From Rhizobacter sp. Root1221 (GTDB lineage Bacteria > Pseudomonadota > Gammaproteobacteria > Burkholderiales > Burkholderiaceae_C), in assembly GCF_001425785.1 (NCBI RefSeq), contig NZ_LMDI01000001.1, positions 439,751 through 503,750 of the forward strand: DNA of 64,000 nucleotides, read 5' to 3'. Shown one piece after another: positions 42,985 to 49,828 of this stretch; within the stretch, counting starts at the first letter, position 1; each line of letters opens with the position of its first letter. Made by a program: the position numbers and the translations under genes. The notes beneath the pieces are model-generated. The model was not told the DNA's origin, ran no database searches, and worked only from the letters and a program-made list of their open reading frames with translations.

Positions 42985-44138
42985 ACGCACGGTTGTTGAC
43001 GCGCCAACTGTGGCTGGTCGCGTTTCGCCCCCAGCGGGCCGAGTTCTATCGCGACCTCGCCGACATGTTCCGGCGTCACGAACCCATGATGGGGTTCTTC
43101 GAAGGTGAGATTGCCAATGCCGTCCGTACGCGCCAGCGGGCACGGGCCGCGGCCCTCCGCACCATGCTCGCCAGGTACCAGACCGGCCACGACGCCGGCC
43201 GGGTGGGGTACCTCATGGAGGGGGTGATGCCGCGGGGTGACGTCATGATGCTCGTCGCGGTCGATCGTGCCGACGACAAGGCCAAGGCTTTGACGTCACT
43301 CGCCGAGGCCGTCGAGGCGCAGGGAGCCATGAAGTCCGTCGTGGCGGCTTATGCGGTTTTTCCTGCCGTGATGCTGCCCCTGTGCTACGTGCTGATCCGG
43401 GTCCTGTCCAACGTGATCCTGTCCATCGACCGAAGCACGCCCGACTACGTCAAGGCCGAACTGTGGGTGGGGCTGAACGGATGGGCCCGTCATGTCGCCC
43501 TGGCCTGCGACCAGTACGGGCTGGCCATGGTCTTGCTGCTCGGAGCCCTGGTGGTTGCCGCCGTCATCTCGTTGCCCCGCTGGAAGGGCGCGGGTCGCCT
43601 GGCTGTCGAAGCCTGGCCCGTGTACGGCCTGTACCGCGACTTCCAATCGGGTTTGCTGTTCACCTCCATGGCGATGCTGCTCTCCAATGGCGCGTCGCTG
43701 AAGGGGGCACTGGAAGACATCGCCCAACGTTCGTCCGCGTGGATGCGCTGGCACCTTACCCGGGTACTTCGCGCGCTGGACGACAGCCCCACCGGCACCA
43801 TCGACGCCTTCAGCCGGGGCCTGTTGTCCCCGTACATGCTGGCCCGCGCCGCCACCCTGCAACGCACCGCCGCAACCTTCTCGGACGTGCTCGTGGAGTT
43901 GGGCACACGCGAATGTGACCGTGTGCTGAAGGGTGTCCGCCGGGCGGCCCTGGTCGCCAACGTGGCCGTGGTGGGCGCGCTGGTGTCCGTGAGTACGTTC
44001 ATGGGATTGGCAACGCTGACCGTGCCGGGCAGATTCTCGGCGTTGATGGAGCCATCGACGCTCATGGGCCTCAAGCAAGCCCATGAAGCGGCGATGGCCG
44101 CGTCACGACAAGCCCCCCCTTCCGACAAGGCCCCGTGA
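42981..44138 (+). CDS. pilR: PilR-type (GspF-like) inner-membrane platform protein
   Basis: 385 residues, ATG 42981. Two GspF/T2SSF-type domains with membrane segments: a first hydrophobic block AAYAVFPAVMLPLCYVLIRV, a second AMVLLLGALVVAAVISLP, and a last VANVAVVGALVSVSTFMGLA. The soluble part between them has RDFQSGLLFTSMAMLLSNGA, SLKGALEDIAQRSSAWMRWH. It anchors the ATPase to the pilus base. Sequence is shifted from classical PilC/GspF and fits the R64 PilR branch. It is followed 27 bp later by the pilin gene. Confidence 0.87.
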   Translation: MNARLLTRQLWLVAFRPQRAEFYRDLADMFRRHEPMMGFFEGEIANAVRTRQRARAAALRTMLARYQTGHDAGRVGYLMEGVMPRGDVMMLVAVDRADDKAKALTSLAEAVEAQGAMKSVVAAYAVFPAVMLPLCYVLIRVLSNVILSIDRSTPDYVKAELWVGLNGWARHVALACDQYGLAMVLLLGALVVAAVISLPRWKGAGRLAVEAWPVYGLYRDFQSGLLFTSMAMLLSNGASLKGALEDIAQRSSAWMRWHLTRVLRALDDSPTGTIDAFSRGLLSPYMLARAATLQRTAATFSDVLVELGTRECDRVLKGVRRAALVANVAVVGALVSVSTFMGLATLTVPGRFSALMEPSTLMGLKQAHEAAMAASRQAPPSDKAP

Positions 44139-44165
44139 ACGGCGCCACATGCCCAGGAGACCCAC

Positions 44166-44717
44166 GTGAACCGCACCGTCCGATCGAACCCCCTCCATCG
44201 TTCCCGCATTGCCGGCAACGCCGTCCTGTTCACGCTGTTGTCGATGGTCATCGGCGGCATCGTCGTGGCGGTCGGCGTCAGCCAATACCAGGACGCTGAC
44301 CGTGCTGCGTCGGTCCAGTCCACAGTTGCCGAGGTCAACGCCATCATCGGCAACACCAAGCAGAACTTCGGCCAGTACTCCTACGCAGGCATGAGCACCG
44401 GCATCGCTGTCGGATCGCGGGTCATCCCCGAGAGCCTTCAGACCTCCGAAACCGCGGCGCGCAACAAGTTCGGCGGCACCATCGAACTGCGAGAGCGGCT
44501 CCCCGCCGGGTCTGGCACAGCCGAACTCGTCTATCCCAACGTGCCAAGGGCCATCTGCACCAGCCTCATCAACGGCACCCAGGGCCTCGCACGCGAGATC
44601 CTGATCGGTAGCTCGGTGGTCAAGGCACAGAACGCCCAGGTCAACCTGGCTGCCTTGAACGCCGGCTGCTCCACCGCCGAAGCAGCGGAGATCACGTGGA
44701 TCATCGGCCGCACATGA
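44166..44717 (+). CDS. Type IVb prepilin (PilS-like major pilin candidate)
   Basis: 183 residues. A basic leader of 17 residues ending IAG, then the hydrophobic alpha-1 helix NAVLFTLLSMVIGGIVVAVG, so the likely prepilin cleavage is Gly17-Asn18. The usual Glu at mature position 5 is replaced by Phe. The globular part has two cysteines (RAICTSL, NAGCSTA) that can form the C-terminal D-region disulfide of type IV pilins. Place in the cluster (between PilR and the PilV-like gene) matches PilS of R64. No prepilin peptidase is in the window, so processing would depend on an enzyme encoded elsewhere. The stop overlaps the next start (ATGA). Confidence 0.8.
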   Translation: MNRTVRSNPLHRSRIAGNAVLFTLLSMVIGGIVVAVGVSQYQDADRAASVQSTVAEVNAIIGNTKQNFGQYSYAGMSTGIAVGSRVIPESLQTSETAARNKFGGTIELRERLPAGSGTAELVYPNVPRAICTSLINGTQGLAREILIGSSVVKAQNAQVNLAALNAGCSTAEAAEITWIIGRT

Positions 44718-46399
44718 CGCCATTCCGCCATCGGGCGCCGCCGCGGCGTCGCCACCAGCGAGGCAACGCGCTCATCCTCGCGTTGCTGGCCTTGGCCGTC
44801 ACGGGCCTGGGTGCGGCCACGGCCCTGCAGAACAAGCGGGTCGAACTGAAGCGCGATGCTGGCGCGGCTGAGGCGACGGTGCTCGAACGCCTGCGCAACG
44901 GCGTCCAGGCCACGGTGCACGAGCACCTTGCGGCCATCCAGCAGGGTCAATCGATCGTCAAGGACGGCGTCACTGTCGATGCCGTCGCGGTCGATGGCGA
45001 ACTCGTGTGGTCTCCCACCATCGAACAGCTTCGCACCATGGGCTACCTGCCGAGCGGTTGGCTCAACACGCGTTCGTCATTGAACGACGGCGCCTACGGC
45101 ATCACCTTTCGCCGCGTCCCTGCTGGTTGCGCCCCCGTGACCTGCGACGTCGAAGGACTGGTCGCCATCCGCGCACCCGTCCTCGACGGCGGCCCCGGAT
45201 CGCCCGTCGACGGCGTCCTCATCGGTCCCATCCTCACCCGCAGCGGCGCCGATGGCGGCGTTTCACTCGCCACCGCCCCGGCCACCATCCAAGGTTTCAA
45301 CGGCACATGGAGCCACCCCAACCCGGTGCCCGGCAACCCGGCGGGGGTGGTGGCCATGCGGGTAGGGACCAATACGGGTGGGTTCAGTCAGTTTGTTCGA
45401 ATCGGTGACAGGCGTGACCCCAACTTGGGCGGTGACCTCAGCGCGGCAGGGAATCTGAGCGTGCGCGGAAGCAGCGTGGTCACGGGTAAGGCGGAGTTCG
45501 GGGGGGATGCGTTGGTCCAAGGTGCCATTCGTGTCGGTAACACGGAGGCGACTTCCTGCGCCACGGTCGCGCCGGATGGCGTGCTCAGCATAGCGTGTGC
45601 CGGCGTACTCAACACCCGAACGGCCATCTTCGAAGACGTCAGCGGCAACCGCAGCGAGATTTTGCCCAGCGGGATGACAACCACAGGGCGCATGCAGTCC
45701 GCCGATGGCTTCCGGTCTGGCAGCAATGTCCTGTTCGGCGCTTCTGACCCTCATGCCGTCACAGTAGCCGGGGGCGAGTTTTTCGTTCGGGGCGCGGCTG
45801 GCAACCTTGTGTCCCTCGAGGGCGGAAACCTTCGGGTTGGCGGCGTCGTGTCGGGGCAAAGATTGTCCCTTGCGGAAGTGGTTGCAGAGGGAAGCGCGTG
45901 CGAGTCCACAGGGGTCGATGCCGCCGCGACCCAAATCAGCGTCACAGCGGACCGTTCGTTGGCGGTCTGTGTCGCCGGACGGTGGGTGACGTCCTTTCGC
46001 ATGGGTTCCGCCGGAGGGCCATGCGCAACAGAAGGGGGCGCTGCGACCGACCTATCGGACGGGCAATCCTTAATCTGCCGTGATCACCAGTATTTGCGCA
46101 CCAGCGCGCTCCTTTCGAAGTTTGTTCTGGTGAGCACGATGGCCCTGCAGATGAGCGGTGGGCCACTGCGAGTTCAAAAACCCGTCTGCCCAACATCCGG
46201 GTCGACTGTGGCCGAGCGATTAATCATCCTGTCGCCCAATAACGAAGACGCCGCCTTCGCAGGACCGGCGACCTTCTCCGGAATCAATCGGTTTGCCACA
46301 GATTTGGGCGACACCTGGGATGTGTACCTCGAGCGGTCTGCAGGGAATACGGCGCTGGGCGGAAATCTCATTGCAAGCATTTACTGTTACTACCGTTGA
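44714..46399 (+). CDS. pilV: PilV-like type IVb pilus tip protein (minor pilin/adhesin)
   Basis: 561 residues from ATG 44714. Again a 17-residue basic leader ending HQRG, then NALILALLALAVTGLGAATA, a prepilin-like helix with Leu at +5. The long body has Gly-rich beta repeats (GDLSAAGNLSVRGSSVVTGK, VTVAGGEFFVRGAAGN, LEGGNLRVGGVVSGQRLS). It then has a cysteine-bearing stem end (LAVCVAGRWVTSF, GQSLICRDHQYLRT) like the constant part of shufflon PilV proteins, and finally a variable-looking tip (KPVCPTSGSTVAERLIILSP to IYCYYR). GC content falls through the last 400 bp. No shufflon recombinase or alternative C-terminal segments are seen. Confidence 0.8.
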   Translation: MTPFRHRAPPRRRHQRGNALILALLALAVTGLGAATALQNKRVELKRDAGAAEATVLERLRNGVQATVHEHLAAIQQGQSIVKDGVTVDAVAVDGELVWSPTIEQLRTMGYLPSGWLNTRSSLNDGAYGITFRRVPAGCAPVTCDVEGLVAIRAPVLDGGPGSPVDGVLIGPILTRSGADGGVSLATAPATIQGFNGTWSHPNPVPGNPAGVVAMRVGTNTGGFSQFVRIGDRRDPNLGGDLSAAGNLSVRGSSVVTGKAEFGGDALVQGAIRVGNTEATSCATVAPDGVLSIACAGVLNTRTAIFEDVSGNRSEILPSGMTTTGRMQSADGFRSGSNVLFGASDPHAVTVAGGEFFVRGAAGNLVSLEGGNLRVGGVVSGQRLSLAEVVAEGSACESTGVDAAATQISVTADRSLAVCVAGRWVTSFRMGSAGGPCATEGGAATDLSDGQSLICRDHQYLRTSALLSKFVLVSTMALQMSGGPLRVQKPVCPTSGSTVAERLIILSPNNEDAAFAGPATFSGINRFATDLGDTWDVYLERSAGNTALGGNLIASIYCYYR

Positions 46400-46402
46400 A
46401 AA

Positions 46403-47098
46403 ATGAAGCGCAGCTTTTCTCTTCTCGGATTGATGATTCTCTATTCGACTGCCGTTTGCGGCGAGTCAGCTCAGGATTCGGTCGTTAATGGATACCATCG
46501 TGGTGATTCCGGAATAAACATTGGCACACAACAGGTTGGTTTGTCTTATCTCCTAAAGGGTGTCTCAATGGCGTCCTCCTCGAAGAACGAGCATGTGCGC
46601 TACGGGCCCTTCAGGAACGATTCCAACTTGGTATTGACCATTGTGCTGCAACACACGGGGAGCACACCTGGCTGGTCTGAGTTCGGTGCTTGGATTTCTG
46701 GACAGAAGATCATGACAAGACAAGGCGACATCGAGTTCAAGGTTGCGCCTGGGGATGAATACCATTTCAGCGCAAAAGATGTGTCCAGCATTACGGCGAC
46801 AGTCAACACAAACAATTACCAAGGGAGCGATCCGGGTCTTCCATCCGCAGCAGATTTTTTGGCGCCGAGCGGCGCTTACAGGAAGTGCTATCGACTGGTT
46901 CAATATGAGCCAAATTATCTCGAGTTCCCCAACGAAATATTCATCTATGAGGCCGGAAGAATGTCGGATCGATCAGTGAGGTTGGACTCCTATAACTCGG
47001 CTCATCGAGACCTAACGCGAGGCGTGCCGTTGCGCGGTACACATAATCCTTGCGAATTGGTTGACTATCTCGATTACATTTATTTTATGCGGGAATAA
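46403..47098 (+). CDS. AT-rich secreted protein of unknown function after pilV
   Basis: 231 residues, ATG 46403, 3 bp behind the PilV stop. A signal peptide is evident (MKRSFSLLGLMILYSTAVCG). The mature protein is mainly beta with polar residues (FRNDSNLVLTIVLQHTGSTP, DIEFKVAPGDEYHFSAKDVS) and cysteines at FRKCYR-like AYRKCYRLVQ and NPCELVD. No family is recognised. Base composition is much poorer in GC than the rest of the cluster, as is the end of pilV, so the tip-coding segment and this gene may have been acquired together. Possible roles are a pilus tip ligand, secreted substrate or chaperone. None is shown by motif. Confidence 0.65.
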   Translation: MKRSFSLLGLMILYSTAVCGESAQDSVVNGYHRGDSGINIGTQQVGLSYLLKGVSMASSSKNEHVRYGPFRNDSNLVLTIVLQHTGSTPGWSEFGAWISGQKIMTRQGDIEFKVAPGDEYHFSAKDVSSITATVNTNNYQGSDPGLPSAADFLAPSGAYRKCYRLVQYEPNYLEFPNEIFIYEAGRMSDRSVRLDSYNSAHRDLTRGVPLRGTHNPCELVDYLDYIYFMRE

Positions 47099-47109
47099 AT
47101 TCTAGATTA

Positions 47110-47138
47110 CCCCGAATGGGGGATGCCCCCTATGGGGG
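47110..47138. promoter_or_regulatory. Two adjacent C/G-run dyads upstream of the 47204 gene
   Basis: CCCC-GAAT-GGGG (47110-47121) and CCCCC-TAT-GGGGG (47126-47138), with centres about 16.5 bp apart, lie 66-94 bp before the start at 47204 and just after the stop at 47098. The near one-and-a-half-turn spacing fits paired binding of a dimeric regulator. A transcription terminator for the pilus cluster is unlikely because no T-run follows. Confidence 0.4.
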
Positions 47139-47203
47139 AGGTCGCGCACCGCGCGAAAACGAATAATCCCAGGCAATAGTAGCCCTTCGAAAGAGGAATC
47201 AGC

Positions 47204-47542
47204 ATGCGCACCGCGAACGATCATGCCACCCAGGATCTCGGCCGAAGCAAACTTCAAACGCTCGCAGGCCTCCTCCGCTCCTGGGGCTACGACGACAAAG
47301 ATTTCGTCATCGAGGAAGACCGGTCCGAAGAGCTCGCCAACCTGTTCGGGTTGAGCGGCGGGGTCGTCAAGGTCACTCGACGTTCGACTGGTGAGTGCCG
47401 GATGTACGCCACCGGCATCGAATCTGCCTGGATCAGTTCGCTGCTGCTCGATCTGGCGCGAGGGCATCTGGCCGATGGTCCGGAAACAGCGCCGGCACCG
47501 CTGATCGACACGCCGGTCCAAGCTGAACGGAAATCCCATTGA
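47204..47542 (+). CDS. Small conserved hypothetical protein
   Basis: 112 residues, AGAGGAATC just upstream of ATG 47204. Acidic alpha/beta protein: KLQTLAGLLRSWGYDDKDFV, LANLFGLSGGVVKVTRRSTG, ECRMYATGIESAWISSLLLD. No signal peptide, membrane segment or catalytic motif. Length and the recurring RSTGE-RMYATG pattern resemble small uncharacterised Burkholderiales proteins. About 200 bp of apparently non-coding DNA separate it from the acyltransferase gene. Paired G/C-run dyads in front suggest specific regulation. Confidence 0.6.
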   Translation: MRTANDHATQDLGRSKLQTLAGLLRSWGYDDKDFVIEEDRSEELANLFGLSGGVVKVTRRSTGECRMYATGIESAWISSLLLDLARGHLADGPETAPAPLIDTPVQAERKSH

Positions 47543-47745
47543 ACGCGGCGCAGCATCTCCGCCTTCCGGGCGCACCTGCTGTTGAGGCGCCCTTGCGCCC
47601 GAACGTCGCGACGCCCTGGCTCGAAGTTCGCGGCGATTCCGCAAGCGCCGTTGCGCTGCCCGATCGCCCTCCGGCGCTCTAGCTTTCGTTCCGCCACTTC
47701 GTTCGCCGGACTTCACCCCATTCTTCTGCCTCGCCTGTCCACACC

Positions 47746-48570
47746 ATGCGACGTGACCCCATCGACGTGACGGTGCCGAGTCCAGGCACATTGGAGGGGC
47801 GCCAGCCGCAGGCCGCCGCCCGGGACGCTCCGCGCCTCGCCGTCCGCTGGGCCGAGTGCGAGGCCGACCTGCGTGAGGCACAGCGGCTGCGCTACCGTGT
47901 GTTTGCGGGCGAGATGGGCGCACGACTGACTCCGCTGCCGGGAACACCGGCCGGCCACGACAGCGACCGTTTCGATGCTTGCTGCGAGCATCTGCTGGTG
48001 CGCACAGTGAACGCCGATGGCGAGGCGGGCGATGTGGTGGGCACCTACCGGCTGCTGACCCCGTCGGGCGCACGGCGTGCCGGCGGCTGGTATTCGGACA
48101 CGGAGTTCGATTTGCGGGCGCTCGACGTGCTTCGCCCGAACACGGTGGAGCTGGGACGCTCGTGCGTCGACCCGGCGTGGCGCAGTGGCGGGGCGATCCT
48201 GTTGCTGTGGACGGCGCTGTGCCAGTACATGGTGTCACGAGGGCTCGACACGATGATCGGCTGTGCGAGCATGCCGATGGACGGGGAGGGCGCAACGGCC
48301 AGCGCCGTGTGGCACCAGCTTCGCGAGGCACACCTGGCAGCCCCCGAGTGGCACGCCACCCCGCGACTGCCGTTGGCACTGCATCCAGCCCCTCCCCTGG
48401 AGGGGCCGGCCGCGCCGGTGCCAACCTTGATCAAGGGCTACCTTCGCTGTGGCACCAAGGTGCTCGGGCCACCAGCGTATGACCCGGACTTCAACACGGC
48501 CGACCTGCCGATGATGGCCCGGCTCGCCGACCTGCCACCTCGTTTCGTCAAGCCACCTCGCTTGCGCTGA
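47746..48570 (+). CDS. Hemolysin-like GNAT acyltransferase (OlsB-type ornithine N-acyltransferase)
   Basis: 274 residues. The Acetyltransf_5/OlsB pattern is clear: EAQRLRYRVFAGEMGARL, DRFDACCEHLLVRTVNADGE, VVGTYRLLTPSGARRAGGWY, SDTEFDL, TVELGRSCVDPAWRSGGAIL and LLWTALCQYMVSRGLDTMIG. OlsB transfers a 3-hydroxyacyl group from acyl carrier protein to ornithine, the first step to ornithine lipid. No OlsA partner is next to it, so a related N-acyltransferase activity is possible. The N-terminal 30 residues are Pro/Ala-rich and probably disordered. Confidence 0.82.
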   Translation: MRRDPIDVTVPSPGTLEGRQPQAAARDAPRLAVRWAECEADLREAQRLRYRVFAGEMGARLTPLPGTPAGHDSDRFDACCEHLLVRTVNADGEAGDVVGTYRLLTPSGARRAGGWYSDTEFDLRALDVLRPNTVELGRSCVDPAWRSGGAILLLWTALCQYMVSRGLDTMIGCASMPMDGEGATASAVWHQLREAHLAAPEWHATPRLPLALHPAPPLEGPAAPVPTLIKGYLRCGTKVLGPPAYDPDFNTADLPMMARLADLPPRFVKPPRLR

Positions 48571-48649
48571 ACCGCGAGGTCCGCAGGCAGGCCCTCGCCG
48601 CGCGAAGTCCCCGCGACACGCGACCCGCCCATCCAAGGCCTCCCGCGCC

Positions 48650-49027
48650 TCAGCGGTTCAACGACACCACGCTGCTCACGACCCCGTTGGTGAAGGTGAT
48701 CTGCGACCAGGTGCGCGTCTGGTAGTTCGTCATGTAGGTCCACTGTTCCAAGGGCTTGCCGCCCTCGTTCTTGGCGGTGCGCTGCTCGGGCTCGTGTTCC
48801 ATGGCCGCACGCACCTGCTCGCGGGTCTGCCCCACAGCCACCTTGTGGATGCGGGTGGCATTGAACACGGCATTGCCACACAGCTGGTGGTCCTTGCGAT
48901 GGCCGCGGCACGGGGTGATGGTGCCGTCTTCGCGCATCTGGCCGGGCGGCGTGTGGCAGGCCGTGAGGACGACGAGCAGCGGCGCCACGAGCAGGGCGGT
49001 GCGAACGAAGCGGGGTGTTTGGGTCAT
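48650..49027 (-). CDS. BamE/SmpA-like lipoprotein
   Basis: 125 residues from ATG 49027. Signal peptide with lipobox VLTAC, giving a lipid-anchored envelope protein. The C-terminal half is BamE-like: KVAVGQTREQVRAAMEHEPE, then WTYMTNYQTRTWSQITFTNG and VVSSVVSLNR. A cysteine pair (ITPCRGH, HQLCGN) lies before it. True BamE belongs to the outer-membrane assembly complex; many paralogues share only the fold, and nothing nearby belongs to that complex. It is convergent with the OlsB-like gene. The 244 bp upstream, to the HU gene, contain no gene, only GC-rich short dyads. Confidence 0.75.
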   Translation of the reverse strand: MTQTPRFVRTALLVAPLLVVLTACHTPPGQMREDGTITPCRGHRKDHQLCGNAVFNATRIHKVAVGQTREQVRAAMEHEPEQRTAKNEGGKPLEQWTYMTNYQTRTWSQITFTNGVVSSVVSLNR

Positions 49028-49271
49028 GACAGATCGGGCGGGGAAGAAGTGGCCGGTGGGTGGGCCGATCCGTCGACTTCGCGGCTCGGCGCTGAAGGAC
49101 TGCAAAAGAGAAATGCCAACGGGAGCGTGCGCTGGTGGACCAGGTGAGGCGCGAACGGCGCAAGCACCAGGGCTTGAGGGACGGTCACCCCCACAAGCCC
49201 GCAAACCCCGGTTGCCCAGGGCTTGCGGCTGCAAGCCGGCAAGACGCCGGCCCACAGGGAAGGGCGGGTGA

Positions 49272-49622
49272 TCAGCCCTTCTTGGCCTTCTTGGCCGGAG
49301 CGGCCTTCTTCGGGGCCGGGGCCTTGGCGGCCTTGCGGGCAGCAGCCTTCGGGTCCACGGCAGCCTTGAAGCCAGCGCCCGGGGTGAACTTCGGCAGCTT
49401 GGCGGCAGCGATCTTGATCTTGGCGCCGGTGCTGGGGTTCACGCCGTTGCGGGCGGCACGGGCGTGTTGCTTGAACGAGCCGAAGCCCGGCAGCGTGACG
49501 GCGTTGCCCTTCTTGACGTTCGTGACGACCGCGTCGAGCAGCGTTTCCAGGATGCGGCCGGCTTCGGCCTTGGTCAGTTCGTGCTTGGAGGCCAGGTGCT
49601 CGATCAGTTCGGTTTTGTTCAT
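49272..49622 (-). CDS. HU-family DNA-binding protein with Ala/Lys-rich tail
   Basis: 116 residues from ATG 49622. The standard HU domain fills the first 90 residues: MNKTELIEHLASKHELTKAE, AGRILETLLDAVVTNVKKG, VTLPGFGSFKQHARAARNGV, NPSTGAKIKIAAAKLPKFTP. The last 25 residues are Ala, Lys and Pro repeats (KAAARKAAKAPAPKKAAPAK), a histone-H1-like tail known from some betaproteobacterial nucleoid proteins. It binds and bends DNA. The tail would add non-specific binding and compaction. Stand-alone gene. Confidence 0.93.
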   Translation of the reverse strand: MNKTELIEHLASKHELTKAEAGRILETLLDAVVTNVKKGNAVTLPGFGSFKQHARAARNGVNPSTGAKIKIAAAKLPKFTPGAGFKAAVDPKAAARKAAKAPAPKKAAPAKKAKKG

Positions 49623-49828
49623 TCTTTCGTTTCTATCGGTTGCGCCCGCCACTCGCGGGCTGCCGCATTGTGACGGAAACCGGGCCCACTTCGGCACAAC
49701 ACCCGCGTTTGGGTGCATCGCAACGTGCTGAAATCCCTTTGCAGGGCTCGGGACACCGCGTCGGTTTTGTGCAACCATGCCCCCTTTCGGTGGATCAGCC
49801 TGCGGGCTTGGGAGCGCGTTCAGTGAGG

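Noticed and set aside
33281..44138. Integrated conjugative element or plasmid transfer region
   Set aside because: No relaxase, coupling protein, VirB4, VirB6, integrase, origin of transfer or attachment repeats were seen; only the core triad and pilus genes are present.
44714..47098. Active shufflon at the pilV 3' end
   Set aside because: No tyrosine recombinase gene, no inverted short repeats and no alternative C-terminal coding segments follow pilV.
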